A stretch of 60,372 bases of DNA, taken from positions 37,518 to 97,889 of the forward strand of contig CANQDD010000009.1 in the NCBI GenBank assembly GCA_947591315.1, in the 5' to 3' direction. This stretch comes from an uncultured Clostridia bacterium (GTDB lineage Bacteria; Bacillota; Clostridia; UBA1381). A model generated the notes under the pieces. The model was not told where the DNA came from, made no database searches, and saw nothing but the letters and a program-made list of their open reading frames with translations. Numbering within the stretch: the stretch's first letter is position 1; each line of letters opens with the position of its first letter. Below are positions 11,462-20,345 of the stretch, in pieces. Made by a program: the position numbers and the translations under genes.

Positions 11462-11797
11462 ATGTACGAGGTAAAGAAACGCATAGAAATAAGCGCGGCG
11501 CACTATCTGACGCTCGGCTACGAGTCGAAATGTCAGAATCTCCACGGTCACAACTGGATAATAGACGTGTACCTGCGAAGCGACACGCTCGACAAAAACG
11601 GCATGGTTATTGACTTTTCGCATATAAAGAAGCGCGTAAAAGACAAGTTCGACCACAAGGTTATAAACGAGGTCGTTGACTTCAACCCCACAGCCGAGAA
11701 CCTTGCAAAGCATATATGCGACGAGCTCGCGCCGCACTGCTACAGGGTCGACGTGTGGGAGAGCCGCGACAATATGGCGTCGTATATAAAGGATTGA
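11462..11797 (+). CDS. queD: 6-carboxy-5,6,7,8-tetrahydropterin synthase
   Basis: 111 residues. It converts 7,8-dihydroneopterin triphosphate to 6-carboxytetrahydropterin, an early step to queuosine. The zinc-binding histidines are in SAAH (residues 10-13) and NLHGHNW. An in-frame ATG at 11456 lies 1 bp from the GGGG, so the ATG at 11462 (7-bp spacing) is the better start. It is followed after 2 bp by queE, then folE. Confidence 0.93.
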   Translation: MYEVKKRIEISAAHYLTLGYESKCQNLHGHNWIIDVYLRSDTLDKNGMVIDFSHIKKRVKDKFDHKVINEVVDFNPTAENLAKHICDELAPHCYRVDVWESRDNMASYIKD

Positions 11798-11799
11798 AT

Positions 11800-12468
11800 A
11801 TGAAGGTAGTTGAAATTTTCGACTCGATAGAGGGCGAGGGCATACGCACCGGTCAGCCGACGACGTTTATACGGCTCGCGGGCTGCAACCTGCGCTGCGC
11901 GTACTGCGACACGCTCTACGCGCTTTTCGGTGAGAACGAGCCGTGCCGGTACGAGGAAATGACGGTTGACGAGATAGCCGCGCGCGTAAACAAAAGCTAT
12001 ATGCGCGTCACGCTCACGGGCGGCGAGCCGCTTGTACATAAGGACGTAAACGCGCTTATAAAAAAGCTCGCGGACATGGGCTGCGAAATAAATATCGAAA
12101 CGAACGGCGCGGCTGACATAAGCGAAGTGCCGAGGTACGACGGGCTGTTTTTCACGATTGACTACAAGCTGCCGTCAAGCGGCGTGAGCAATAAAATGCT
12201 CCGGTCAAACTTCACGCGCCTCACTCCGTATGACGTCGTAAAGCTCGTGTGCGGCACTGACGAGGACATAAGAGTTATGGTTGAAATCGCGGCATGGCTC
12301 AATGAAATGTACGATAAGCCGCCGCATATATTTGTCGGAGCGGTTTACGGTGAAATGGATTACAAAAAGCTTGTGAACGTGATACTGACCGAGCCGCAGC
12401 TAAAGGACGCGCGGTTCCAGATACAGCTTCACAAGGTTGTCTGGGACGCGGACGAAAGAGGGGTATAA
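11800..12468 (+). CDS. queE: 7-carboxy-7-deazaguanine synthase (radical SAM)
   Basis: 222 residues. It rearranges 6-carboxytetrahydropterin to 7-carboxy-7-deazaguanine with a SAM radical. The N-terminus EIFDSIEGEGIRTGQP is typical of QueE, and the cluster motif is CNLRCAYC (CX3CX2C). TGGEPLV and NIETNGA follow. It starts 2 bp after queD and its stop touches the folE start. Confidence 0.94.
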   Translation: MKVVEIFDSIEGEGIRTGQPTTFIRLAGCNLRCAYCDTLYALFGENEPCRYEEMTVDEIAARVNKSYMRVTLTGGEPLVHKDVNALIKKLADMGCEINIETNGAADISEVPRYDGLFFTIDYKLPSSGVSNKMLRSNFTRLTPYDVVKLVCGTDEDIRVMVEIAAWLNEMYDKPPHIFVGAVYGEMDYKKLVNVILTEPQLKDARFQIQLHKVVWDADERGV

Positions 12469-13050
12469 ATGAAAAAGGAAATTGACAGCGAAAAGATAAA
12501 AGAGGCGGCGCGTATGTTTATCGAGGCTGTCGGCGACGATCCGAGCCGCGCTGACCTCGTCGAAACGCCCGACCGCGTCGCGCGTATGTGCGGCGAGCTT
12601 TTCGAGGGTATGCGCTACACGAACGATGAGATCGCCGAGATGTTCGGCAAGTGCTTTGAGTACAGCAAATCGAACGATTTGGTGATTGTGAAGGATATAG
12701 ATATTTTCAGTTTCTGCGAGCATCATATCGCGCTTATGTACAATATGAAGTGCCATGTCGGATATATCCCGAACGGCAAGGTTATCGGGCTCAGCAAAAT
12801 CGCGCGGATATGCGATATGGCGGCGAAGCGGCTTCAGCTACAGGAGCGTATATGCGCCGACATAGCGGAGATTATACAGAAGGCGTGCGGCACGGAGGAT
12901 GTTATTGTAGTTGTCGAAGGTGAGCATAGCTGCATGACCGCCCGCGGCATACGCGCGCGCGGCGCAAAAACCCGCACCGCCGCGATACGCGGTATGTTCG
13001 ACACCGACCACGAGCTTAGAAAGGAATTTTACAGCCTTATACGTGAATGA
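12469..13050 (+). CDS. folE: GTP cyclohydrolase I
   Basis: 193 residues. It opens GTP to 7,8-dihydroneopterin triphosphate, which feeds both folate and, through QueD, queuosine. Zinc and catalytic residues appear in FCEHH and in GEHSCMTARGIR; VGYIPNGKVIGLSKIAR is the GCHI signature. The ATG follows the queE stop directly. The grouping queD-queE-folE points to a queuosine role; queC and queF are not in the window. Confidence 0.95.
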   Translation: MKKEIDSEKIKEAARMFIEAVGDDPSRADLVETPDRVARMCGELFEGMRYTNDEIAEMFGKCFEYSKSNDLVIVKDIDIFSFCEHHIALMYNMKCHVGYIPNGKVIGLSKIARICDMAAKRLQLQERICADIAEIIQKACGTEDVIVVVEGEHSCMTARGIRARGAKTRTAAIRGMFDTDHELRKEFYSLIRE

Positions 13051-13133
13051 TATATTTTGTGTTGAACATAATGCCTTAACGTGACGACTTGAGGTAAAAA
13101 GTTAAAATTATGTCAAAATATTTTAAAAAACAC

Positions 13134-13161
13134 TTGCAATTTTGTATATTTATGCTAAAAT
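13134..13161 (+). promoter_or_regulatory. Promoter of a candidate small RNA
   Basis: TTGCAA (13134-13139), 16 bp, TAAAAT (13156-13161), in an AT-rich stretch. No ORF with an RBS follows, but a structured stretch ending in a T-run does. Confidence 0.55.
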
Positions 13162-13167
13162 ATATTT

Positions 13168-13294
13168 ATATGAAGCTTCATATTTTGTATTCTTTATTAG
13201 CTCCCGCATTTTATGGGAGCGGGGATGCCGTATTCTGCTAATGAATCATTGTTGTTTTTTGTTGTTTTCTCATTAGCGCGGCATCCTTTTTCTT
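13168..13294 (+). ncRNA. Candidate structured small RNA
   Basis: Behind the promoter lie a perfect palindrome ATGAAGCTTCAT (13171-13182), a hairpin GCTCCC...GGGAGC (13200-13220), and a long two-part stem: GGATGCCG with CGGCATCC and, inside it, GCTAATGA with TCATTAGC across a U-rich loop. It ends at about 13286 and is followed by TTTTTCTTT. The last stem plus T-run looks like an intrinsic terminator. No known RNA family recognised. It could instead be only a complex terminator of the folE operon. Confidence 0.4.
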
Positions 13295-13343
13295 TGCCCG
13301 CAGATGACGGCTGCAGCGGGACACACGAAAAACGTATCTCTTA

Positions 13344-13372
13344 TTGTCATTTCGCCGGAATTATGTTATAAT
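13344..13372 (+). promoter_or_regulatory. Sigma-A promoter of the methyltransferase gene
   Basis: TTGTCA (13344-13349), 17 bp, TATAAT (13367-13372), 37 bp before the start codon. Confidence 0.8.
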
Positions 13373-13409
13373 TTTCACGGAAATTATTAACTATGTGAGG
13401 GGAATATCA

Positions 13410-14180
13410 ATGTCTGAATGGAGTTCCGAACAATATCTAAAATTTAGAAATCAGCGGACGCAGCCCGCTATTGACTTGGCAAAAAGAATTGCCGATAAAA
13501 ATCCGCGCACTGTTCTTGACATAGGCTGCGGTCCGGGCAACAGTACGGCTGTGCTGAAAAATACATTTCCCGAGGCTCATGTTGTCGGAATAGACAGCTC
13601 GGCTGAGATGATAGAAAAAGCGAGAGCGTCATGCGCGGATTTAGAATTCAAATTATGCGATATTGCGGCGGATATGGAAAAATTGGAAAGCTATGACGTC
13701 ATCTTTTCCAATGCCTGTCTGCAATGGGTTCCCAACCATAAAGAACTTATTCCGGCGCTATTCGGCAAACTTAATGACGGCGGCGTATTGGCTGTACAAA
13801 TACCGATGAATTATAAAGAGCCGCTGTTTGTAGTTGAAAACGAGATTCTGTCCGAGCCGCGCCGGGGATTTGCCGGTAAGGAAATAAGAACCATTGCAAC
13901 TCTGTCGCCGGAGGAATATTTTGATATACTCGCCTCGTGCACGAATAACTTTGACATTTGGGAAACGGTATATTATCATCGTATGCCTTCCGTGAAGGCT
14001 ATGGTCGAGTGGATAAAAGGAACAAATTTGCGCCCGTATCTAAGCGTTTTGGACGAGAAAAAAGCGAAAGAGCTTGAAGCGGAAATAACCGCCCGCGCCG
14101 CCGAGGTTTATGCAAAACAGGCAAACGGGGAATATATATTCAGATTTCGCAGATTTTTCTTTGTTGCACGGAAAGAATAA
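13410..14180 (+). CDS. Class I SAM methyltransferase, trans-aconitate methyltransferase-like
   Basis: 256 residues from the ATG behind GTGAGGGG. SAM-binding motif I is VLDIGCGPGNSTAVL, with GIDSSAEMIEKAR after it and FSNACLQWVPNH as the post-motif region. Together with SEWSSEQYLKFRNQRTQPA at the N-terminus this resembles Tam, which methylates trans-aconitate to protect the TCA cycle. Substrate assignment is by similarity of these motifs only. It is AT-richer than its neighbours and monocistronic. Confidence 0.8.
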   Translation: MSEWSSEQYLKFRNQRTQPAIDLAKRIADKNPRTVLDIGCGPGNSTAVLKNTFPEAHVVGIDSSAEMIEKARASCADLEFKLCDIAADMEKLESYDVIFSNACLQWVPNHKELIPALFGKLNDGGVLAVQIPMNYKEPLFVVENEILSEPRRGFAGKEIRTIATLSPEEYFDILASCTNNFDIWETVYYHRMPSVKAMVEWIKGTNLRPYLSVLDEKKAKELEAEITARAAEVYAKQANGEYIFRFRRFFFVARKE

Positions 14181-14306
14181 TCTCATATCTCGTATTGGTT
14201 GGCTTGCGTTTCTCACGCTTGCCGACATAACTCCGTAACCGCAGCCGTTTGTTTCCCCCGCGATAACCGCTTTCCTTATCCGCCGCGCTCCGCATCACCG
14301 TGTCTT

Positions 14307-15623
14307 TTATAACCGACCGACAGAACAGATTTCGCCGACTTTCAAAATAATTGTTATTGCCTGCTCAAGTGTGCAATATTCCTGCGGTTCAAAATAATTA
14401 TTTCCGACACCGCTCATAAATTTATATTTTGTCATAGTATAAACACCGTCACGCGCCCAGTCCGAAATCATATTATCATCATTATATACTGTAATTTCCG
14501 ATATTTCTTTGAATCTTTCCAAATCGGAAAAATATTTATCGAATTCTTTATACACATCAAAAGCGCGGCTGAAAATTGTACATATTTGTTCTCTTGTAAT
14601 ATATCCGTCAGGATTGAACGTTCCATCTCCCATACCGTTAATAATACCCAGTTCGGACAAAAGCCTGATGCTCTCGTCTACCGTGTCCATATCGGAATAT
14701 TGTATATCTTTGAGATCTGCTCCGACAGAATGTGCCTTCTCGGAAATAACGGTATAACCGTTGGGATTTTCAAATAAATCATCATAGTTTCTGAATGGGA
14801 TCATATTTAACATATTTGCCGTAAGAGCGCAGAATTCTTTTCTGGTTACAGGCGAAGTATATTGTGTGCTTGTATTATACGGTATCAAATTATTCCCCGC
14901 CGCCTTTTGTAATATATCATACGCCCATTCACTGCATCCGTCAGCCGTAAAGAAGCATGTCATAGAGATTTTCGTTTCCCAGGTACCGTCATAACCGCTG
15001 AAATATTGTTCATCATGTGTTCCCTCATAATCTCCCAATACCTTCGCTTTATCTTTGTATTTGTTATAAAGCTCGCTTCCGAGCTCCGCAACCTTATACG
15101 CTTCCGAACCGCATGGCTTATACCATATAAAGTTTCTCGGCATTACGGGAAACGGGCTGTCTTCTCCATAGGTGCTTACTCCTTTTCCGTATCCGCCGTA
15201 TATAGCCGCGCCGCCGTATTCGCCGCCGAAACAAAGCTGCGTCATCTTTACATTCCTATACCATGTTTGGCGTTCGGCAGGGAGCTGCGCCGAAATGCCT
15301 ATATAAAAGTAAGGATAGCTTTCATCAATATCCGATCTGCTGTCAAAATCCGAATTGACAGGCGCAATAATACATTCTCCATCTACCTGACTGTACGCGT
15401 CTTTAATATTTTGAATATCCTCTTCATCCAATTCAGCCAAACGATTTATTCCTTCTGACGGGAAACAAATAATACCGTATTTAATATTATCAATGTCCGT
15501 TCCGATCGACTCGCTGAAAACATCATCAAAGGACTTAACACGGCTTGGCAGAATTTCGCTTTCCGCAAGCACCGGTGCGGCAAACATCAAGCTGATTATT
15601 ATCAGGCAAATCAATTTTTTCAT
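14307..15623 (-). CDS. Secreted SLH-domain surface protein, unknown function
   Basis: 438 residues. A signal peptide (MKKLICLIIISLMFAAPVLA) is cleaved after Ala, then follows a region of about 230 residues I do not recognise. Three SLH-type repeats fill the C-terminal half, the clearest being ELGIINGMGDGTFNPDGYITREQICTIFSRAF. SLH repeats bind pyruvylated secondary wall polymer, so the protein is held at the surface. The start is the second ATG (AAGGAG, 9 bp). The N-terminal region could be an enzyme or binding module. Confidence 0.8.
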   Translation of the reverse strand: MKKLICLIIISLMFAAPVLAESEILPSRVKSFDDVFSESIGTDIDNIKYGIICFPSEGINRLAELDEEDIQNIKDAYSQVDGECIIAPVNSDFDSRSDIDESYPYFYIGISAQLPAERQTWYRNVKMTQLCFGGEYGGAAIYGGYGKGVSTYGEDSPFPVMPRNFIWYKPCGSEAYKVAELGSELYNKYKDKAKVLGDYEGTHDEQYFSGYDGTWETKISMTCFFTADGCSEWAYDILQKAAGNNLIPYNTSTQYTSPVTRKEFCALTANMLNMIPFRNYDDLFENPNGYTVISEKAHSVGADLKDIQYSDMDTVDESIRLLSELGIINGMGDGTFNPDGYITREQICTIFSRAFDVYKEFDKYFSDLERFKEISEITVYNDDNMISDWARDGVYTMTKYKFMSGVGNNYFEPQEYCTLEQAITIILKVGEICSVGRL

Positions 15624-15653
15624 ACATAACATCTCCTTATTTTTTCAAATACT

Positions 15654-15682
15654 ATTATACTATCTTAAATTTTAATTGTCAA
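15654..15682 (-). promoter_or_regulatory. Sigma-A promoter of the SLH protein gene
   Basis: Minus strand: TTGACA (15677-15682), 17 bp, TATAAT (15654-15659). Full consensus. Confidence 0.85.
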
Positions 15683-15700
15683 TTTTTTTTTTGACAAAAC

Positions 15701-15747
15701 AAAATCCAGTGCTTATAGTCTAAAATGACTTAAACACTGGATTTTTT
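15701..15747 (-). terminator. Intrinsic terminator of tRNA-fMet
   Basis: AAAATCCAGTG and CACTGGATTTT form a long stem immediately 3' of the tRNA on the minus strand, followed there by a T-rich run. Confidence 0.8.
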
Positions 15748-15748
15748 C

Positions 15749-15824
<76 letters not shown>

Positions 15825-15855
15825 ATATAGCATTTCACCTTTTCGGTGCTTATAT

Positions 15856-15884
15856 ATTTTACCATAGTAAGACGAAAATGTCAA
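15856..15884 (-). promoter_or_regulatory. Promoter of tRNA-fMet
   Basis: Minus strand: TTGACA (15879-15884), 17 bp, TAAAAT (15856-15861), about 31 bp before the tRNA 5' end. Confidence 0.85.
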
Positions 15885-15941
15885 TATTTTTACGGATTAT
15901 TTTCATTTAATTCTTATGTCATATTCCGACAAAAAAAGCTA

Positions 15942-15970
15942 TTGTTTTTATTGCTTTTTTGTTATATAAT
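15942..15970 (+). promoter_or_regulatory. Sigma-A promoter of gtrA-like and comM genes
   Basis: TTGTTT (15942-15947), 17 bp, TATAAT (15965-15970), 31 bp before the ATG. Confidence 0.7.
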
Positions 15971-16001
15971 ATATTTATATATCTGCGAAAGGGTGGTCTG
16001 C

Positions 16002-16508
16002 ATGGATAAGGTCTTATCGGATCTCCGCGTGCGTCTCGAAAACCATATTTCTCCGCGCGCGATGCGGACGGTGCGTCCGTTTCTGACCGTTCAATTCCTG
16101 ACCTTTATGCTTATGGGCATAATAAACACGGTCATTTCCGTCGTGTCCGCCACGCTTCTGGACATACTCACGGCGCGGCTTCTCCCGGTCGGCAGCGCGT
16201 ACAGAATACTTGCCGCGCGCACAAACGTCAACTTTATATGCGGATATATAATAAGCATCGTAACGTCGTTCTTCCTGAACTCAAAATACACGTTCCACGT
16301 CAAGCCGACGCTGCGAAGGTTTATAAAATTTCCGCTGAGCTATATACCGAATTTCGCGTTTCAATATATTTTTGTATTTTTATTCACGGCTCTCGGACTG
16401 CAACGAACAACCGCTTACATATTCGCCGCAATCATAGGAACGCCTATCACATTCGCGGCAATGAAGCTCTTCGTGTTCAGCCGCAGAAAATCCACAAATG
16501 AAGGTTAA
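16002..16508 (+). CDS. GtrA-family membrane protein
   Basis: 168 residues with four hydrophobic segments (about residues 28-50, 70-85, 102-122 and 130-150). The motif NSKYTFH, between the second and third segments, is the family hallmark. GtrA-like proteins move lipid-linked sugars across the membrane or help such transfer for wall polysaccharide decoration. AAAGGGTGG precedes the ATG. Only 11 bp before the next gene, with no evident functional link to it. Confidence 0.85.
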   Translation: MDKVLSDLRVRLENHISPRAMRTVRPFLTVQFLTFMLMGIINTVISVVSATLLDILTARLLPVGSAYRILAARTNVNFICGYIISIVTSFFLNSKYTFHVKPTLRRFIKFPLSYIPNFAFQYIFVFLFTALGLQRTTAYIFAAIIGTPITFAAMKLFVFSRRKSTNEG

Positions 16509-16519
16509 CGGAGGAAATT

Positions 16520-18058
16520 ATGCTATCAAAGGTTTACTCGCGCGGACTGGCGGGAATAGACGGCTTTCCCGTGTCGGTCGAAACGGATATTTCAAACGGT
16601 ATGCCCGCGTTTGACATCGTGGGACTGCCCGACGCAGCCGTCAAGGAGGCAAAGGAGCGCGTGCGCTCCGCAATCAAAAACACGGGCTTCAAATTCCCTG
16701 CCCGGCGCATAATAATCAACCTCGCGCCAGCGGCGCAGCGAAAGGAAGGCTCAGGCTACGATCTGCCTATGGCTGTCTCGATTCTGAGAGCGATGGACAG
16801 GTTTTCAGTAGATGAAAATTACATCAAAAAATGCGTGTTCCTCGGCGAGCTGTCGCTTGACGGCACGGTAAACGGCATAAACGGCGTGCTGCCGATGGTC
16901 ATATCGGCGTACCGAGAGGGATTTACCGAAATGTTTGTGCCTGCCGAAAACGCCGACGAAGCGGCTGTCATAGAGGGCGTGAACGTCTACCCCGTAAAAT
17001 CGCTTGAGGATTTGTTCAATCATTTTGAAGGCATTAAGAAAATACAGCGTCACACGGTTGACCTCACGGAATATTTCGCGCAGTCGGCGGCGTCGGTGCT
17101 TGATTTCTGCGACGTCAAAGGTCAGGAAAACGTCAAGCGCGCGCTTGAGATAGCGGCTGCCGGCAACCACAACGTACTCCTTATCGGCAGTCCCGGCACG
17201 GGCAAAACAATGCTCGCGCAGCGTATGCCGTCGATACTGCCCGACCTCACATTCGACGAGGCGCTGGAGGTCACAAAGGTACACTCCATAGCCGGTCTTT
17301 TGAGCAAGGACGAGCCGCTCATATTAAAGCGTCCGTTCCGCAGTCCGCACCACACCATTTCGGCTGTGGGACTGTCGGGCGGCGGCACCGTTCCGCGTCC
17401 GGGCGAGCTGTCGCTCGCGCATAATGGTATACTGTTCCTCGACGAGCTGCCGGAGTTCAGCCGCTCAACGCTTGAAATAATGCGTCAGCCGCTTGAGGAC
17501 GGCGTTGTCACAATATCGCGCGTGAACGCGACGCTTACATATCCGTGCAACATCATGCTCATAGCGTCGATGAACCCGTGCAAGTGCGGCTACCTCGGCG
17601 ACACGCGCAGACAATGCACATGCACGCCCATGCAGATAAACCAGTACCGCAGCAAAATCTCCGGTCCGCTTCTCGACAGAATTGATATACAGGTGGAGGT
17701 GCCGAATGTCGATTATGACGATTTAAGCTCAACAACGAAGGGCGAGACGAGCGCGGAGGTCAAAAAGCGCGTGAATAAGGCGCGCAAGGTTCAGCTTGAA
17801 CGCTACAAGGATTTAAGCATATACTCAAACTCGCAGCTTGACGCGGGTATGCTGCAGAAATACTGTCCGCTCGACAATGAGAGCAACGCGATGCTCAAAG
17901 CCGCGTTCGACAATCTCGGCTTAAGCGCACGCGCGCACGGCAGAATTTTAAAGGTCGCGCGCACAATAGCCGACCTCGAAGGCAGCGAAAACATCAAGGC
18001 GGCGTACATCGCCGAAGCGATTCAGTACCGCAGCCTTGACAGAAAATATTTTGAATAG
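16520..18058 (+). CDS. comM: YifB/ComM family AAA+ ATPase
   Basis: 512 residues. The N-terminal Lon-like fold (VYSRGLAGIDGFPVSVETDI) is followed by a magnesium-chelatase-type AAA domain with Walker A GSPGTGKTMLAQ, Walker B GILFLDELPEF and a cysteine cluster CNIMLIASMNPCKCGYLGD, then C-terminal SRAHGRILKVARTIADLEG-like sequence (LSARAH here). In Gram-negatives ComM drives branch migration during natural transformation; in Clostridia the role is unproven. RBS CGGAGG. Confidence 0.93.
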   Translation: MLSKVYSRGLAGIDGFPVSVETDISNGMPAFDIVGLPDAAVKEAKERVRSAIKNTGFKFPARRIIINLAPAAQRKEGSGYDLPMAVSILRAMDRFSVDENYIKKCVFLGELSLDGTVNGINGVLPMVISAYREGFTEMFVPAENADEAAVIEGVNVYPVKSLEDLFNHFEGIKKIQRHTVDLTEYFAQSAASVLDFCDVKGQENVKRALEIAAAGNHNVLLIGSPGTGKTMLAQRMPSILPDLTFDEALEVTKVHSIAGLLSKDEPLILKRPFRSPHHTISAVGLSGGGTVPRPGELSLAHNGILFLDELPEFSRSTLEIMRQPLEDGVVTISRVNATLTYPCNIMLIASMNPCKCGYLGDTRRQCTCTPMQINQYRSKISGPLLDRIDIQVEVPNVDYDDLSSTTKGETSAEVKKRVNKARKVQLERYKDLSIYSNSQLDAGMLQKYCPLDNESNAMLKAAFDNLGLSARAHGRILKVARTIADLEGSENIKAAYIAEAIQYRSLDRKYFE

Positions 18059-18059
18059 C

Positions 18060-18081
18060 AAAAACCCCCTTTACAGGGGGT
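18060..18081 (-). terminator. Intrinsic terminator of the panBCD operon
   Basis: ACCCCCT (18064-18070) pairs with AGGGGGT (18075-18081) around TTAC. On the minus strand it is followed by TTTT, so it ends panD; on the plus side there is no T-run. Confidence 0.7.
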
Positions 18082-18097
18082 AATAAATGCATATAAC

Positions 18098-18481
18098 TTA
18101 CTCCGTCTCACCGTGTTTTTCGGCGGCGGAGATTTTCTTTATTTTGTTATCGCCGTCAACAAACACGACAGTCGGTCTGTGCGTTTTTGCCTCGTCTGGC
18201 GTGAGGGTACAGTACGCCATTATTATAACCTTGTCGCCGACGCCGACAAGCCTTGCCGCCGCACCGTTAAGGCATATCACGCCGCTGTTCTCCTCGCCCG
18301 CTATCACGTACGTTTCAAGGCGGCTGCCGTTATCTATGTCCACGACCTGAACCTTCTCGTATTCGAGTATGCCCGCCGCTTTCATGAGCGCGCCGTCAAT
18401 CGTTATCGAGCCGACGTAGTTAAGCTCCGCCTGCGTAACAGCCGCGCGGTGGATTTTTCCTTTAAGCATTTCTATGTTCAT
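18098..18481 (-). CDS. panD: Aspartate 1-decarboxylase
   Basis: 127 residues. Makes beta-alanine from aspartate. The self-cleavage site Y22-V-G24-S25 lies at exactly the canonical position when counted from the first ATG, which supports that start; Ser25 becomes the pyruvoyl group. K9 (GKIHRA) and the ENNGAA-like LNGAAARL region are also present. Its RBS (GGAG) lies inside the last codons of panC, 4 bp upstream. Confidence 0.96.
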   Translation of the reverse strand: MNIEMLKGKIHRAAVTQAELNYVGSITIDGALMKAAGILEYEKVQVVDIDNGSRLETYVIAGEENSGVICLNGAAARLVGVGDKVIIMAYCTLTPDEAKTHRPTVVFVDGDNKIKKISAAEKHGETE

Positions 18482-18485
18482 TTTC

Positions 18486-19325
18486 TTACTCCATTATAAA
18501 ATTGTCGATAAGACGCGTTTTGCCGATGTATACCGCGATCGCGCACAAAAGCGGCTTTTTTATCTTTACGAGAGGGCTCAGATCCTTCAAATCCACTATC
18601 TCGGCATAATCTATTTCGGCAAGCGGCTCTTTGTTTATTTCTGTCTTGATCACGTCAAGCACAGCCGCCACACTTTCCTCGCCGCCCTCAATAAGCCTTT
18701 TTCCTTTTTCAAGCGAGCGCGACAGGCAAAGCGCGGCTTTTCTTTCTTCGGGGCTTAAATAGGTGTTGCGCGAGCTTTTCGCGAGCCCGTCACTCTCTCG
18801 TATGATCGGGCAGCCGACTATCTCTATATCGAAATTCAAATCCTCGGCCATTTTCCTTATAACACATAGCTGCTGCGCGTCCTTCTGACCGAAATACGCT
18901 CTGTCAGGCGTTACGATGTTAAACAGCTTGCTCACGACGGTGCATACGCCCGAAAAGTGTATGGGACGCGTTTTGCCGCACAGCACCTTTGTTATCTTGT
19001 TCATGTCCACGAACGTGAGCGCGTCACGGTACATCTCGTCCGGCTCGGGATTAAATATAACGTCCGCGCCGGCGGCTTCGCAAAGAGCCGCGTCCGCGTC
19101 AATGTCGCGCGGATATGTTTCAAAATCCTCGTTCGGTGCGAACTGCGTCGGGTTCACAAAGTCGCTCACGACTACGCGGTCGTTTTCCTTGACGGCGCGG
19201 TCGATAAGGCTTTTATGTCCCTCGTGGAGGAAGCCCATTGTCGGGACAAGTCCGACGGTCAGCCCTTCCCTTTTCCACGCTTTTATAATAGGTCTTAACT
19301 CGTCTATTTTCTTTATGATTTTCAT
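18486..19325 (-). CDS. panC: Pantothenate synthetase
   Basis: 279 residues. Joins pantoate and beta-alanine with ATP. Signatures: [14 protein letters not shown] (HIGH-like), [42 protein letters not shown] (KMSKS-like). Its start is 1 bp from the panB stop, and GGGAGG, which serves as RBS, lies in the last panB codons. Middle gene of panB-panC-panD. Confidence 0.97.
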   Translation of the reverse strand: MKIIKKIDELRPIIKAWKREGLTVGLVPTMGFLHEGHKSLIDRAVKENDRVVVSDFVNPTQFAPNEDFETYPRDIDADAALCEAAGADVIFNPEPDEMYRDALTFVDMNKITKVLCGKTRPIHFSGVCTVVSKLFNIVTPDRAYFGQKDAQQLCVIRKMAEDLNFDIEIVGCPIIRESDGLAKSSRNTYLSPEERKAALCLSRSLEKGKRLIEGGEESVAAVLDVIKTEINKEPLAEIDYAEIVDLKDLSPLVKIKKPLLCAIAVYIGKTRLIDNFIME

Positions 19326-19326
19326 T

Positions 19327-20166
19327 TTATATCCTCCCGTCGTTTATCGCTTGAAGCGTCTCGTCGTCGGTTTTGAACGTGTGCTCCTTCGCGGGGAACG
19401 TGCCCGCCTTCACCTCGTCTATATACGCTTTTATGCCGTTCTGCATCGCGCCGCCAACGTCGGCGAACCGTTTTACAAACTTCGGCTTAAAGCCGCCGTA
19501 CATAGTAAGCATATCCTGATACACAAGCACCTGACCGTCGCAGTCCGCGCCCGCTCCTATGCCTATCGTGGGGATTGTAAGTATTTGCGTTATGTGCGCG
19601 GCAAGCTCGGCAGGCACGCATTCAAGCACAACGGCGAATGCTCCCGCTTCCTCGACCGCCTTCGCGTCCTCGATAAGCCTGTGCGCGGCGGCGATGCTCT
19701 TGCCCTGAACCTTGAAGCCGCCGAACTCGTTCACCGACTGCGGCGTCATACCGATGTGTCCCATTACGGGTATCGACGCGTCCGTTATGGCGCGTATGTG
19801 TTCCTTTACCTTAACGCCGCCTTCTAATTTTATCGCCGAGGCGCGTCCCTCTTTTATGAGCCGTCCGGCGTTTACGACCGCGTCGTAAACCGACGTCTGG
19901 TACGACATGAACGGCATATCCGTTACAACAAACGCATTTTCGGCTCCGCGCGCGACTGCGGCGCTGTGGTGTATCATATCCTCCATTGTGACGCGAAGCG
20001 TGTCGTCATATCCAAGCATTACCATTCCGAGCGAGTCGCCGACGAGTATCGCGTCAACGCCCGCTTCGTCCTCAAGCCGCGCGGTCGAATAATCGTAGCC
20101 CGTTATCATCGTGATTTTCTCGCCGCGCTCCTTCGCCTCACGGAAGCTTGCCGTTGTAAATTTCAT
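19327..20166 (-). CDS. panB: 3-methyl-2-oxobutanoate hydroxymethyltransferase
   Basis: 279 residues. Transfers a one-carbon unit from methylenetetrahydrofolate to alpha-ketoisovalerate, the first step to pantothenate. Signatures: [55 protein letters not shown] and [19 protein letters not shown]. The frame is open well upstream, but GAGGGAATTTAACA places the start at 20166. First gene of the operon. Confidence 0.96.
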   Translation of the reverse strand: MKFTTASFREAKERGEKITMITGYDYSTARLEDEAGVDAILVGDSLGMVMLGYDDTLRVTMEDMIHHSAAVARGAENAFVVTDMPFMSYQTSVYDAVVNAGRLIKEGRASAIKLEGGVKVKEHIRAITDASIPVMGHIGMTPQSVNEFGGFKVQGKSIAAAHRLIEDAKAVEEAGAFAVVLECVPAELAAHITQILTIPTIGIGAGADCDGQVLVYQDMLTMYGGFKPKFVKRFADVGGAMQNGIKAYIDEVKAGTFPAKEHTFKTDDETLQAINDGRI

Positions 20167-20310
20167 TGTTAAATTCCCTCTTTCATTGAAAAAATCCGCA
20201 CCGCGCGGCGTGTACCGCGTGGTACGGACAATATTTTCCATGACAAAAGTACGCCGCCCGAAGCGGCACAATATGTCTGGTGCAGTTTTCATAAAGAAAT
20301 ATTGCCCGTC
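20167..20310 (-). promoter_or_regulatory. panB leader with terminator-like hairpin (candidate attenuator)
   Basis: About 144 nt from the predicted transcription start to panB. Near its end, CCGTACCACGCGG pairs with CCGCGCGGTGCGG around TACACG, with one mismatch and one G-U pair, and is followed at once by six U: a full intrinsic terminator inside the leader, about 26 nt before the panB RBS. A second hairpin GCCGC-TTCG-GGCGGC lies upstream. This layout suggests conditional termination. The pan RNA motif is known upstream of panB in some Bacillota; I could not confirm its bulged-A pattern here. Confidence 0.6.
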
Positions 20311-20316
20311 CGACAT

Positions 20317-20345
20317 ATTATAACACACTCTTTCAGATATTACAA
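20317..20345 (-). promoter_or_regulatory. Promoter of panBCD
   Basis: Minus strand: TTGTAA (20340-20345), 17 bp, TATAAT (20317-20322). The -35 overlaps the stop codon of the upstream MATE gene. Confidence 0.75.

Noticed and set aside
18916-19827. 303-codon ORF antisense to panC and panB
   Set aside because: Spans two genuine genes and their junction in antisense; no RBS.
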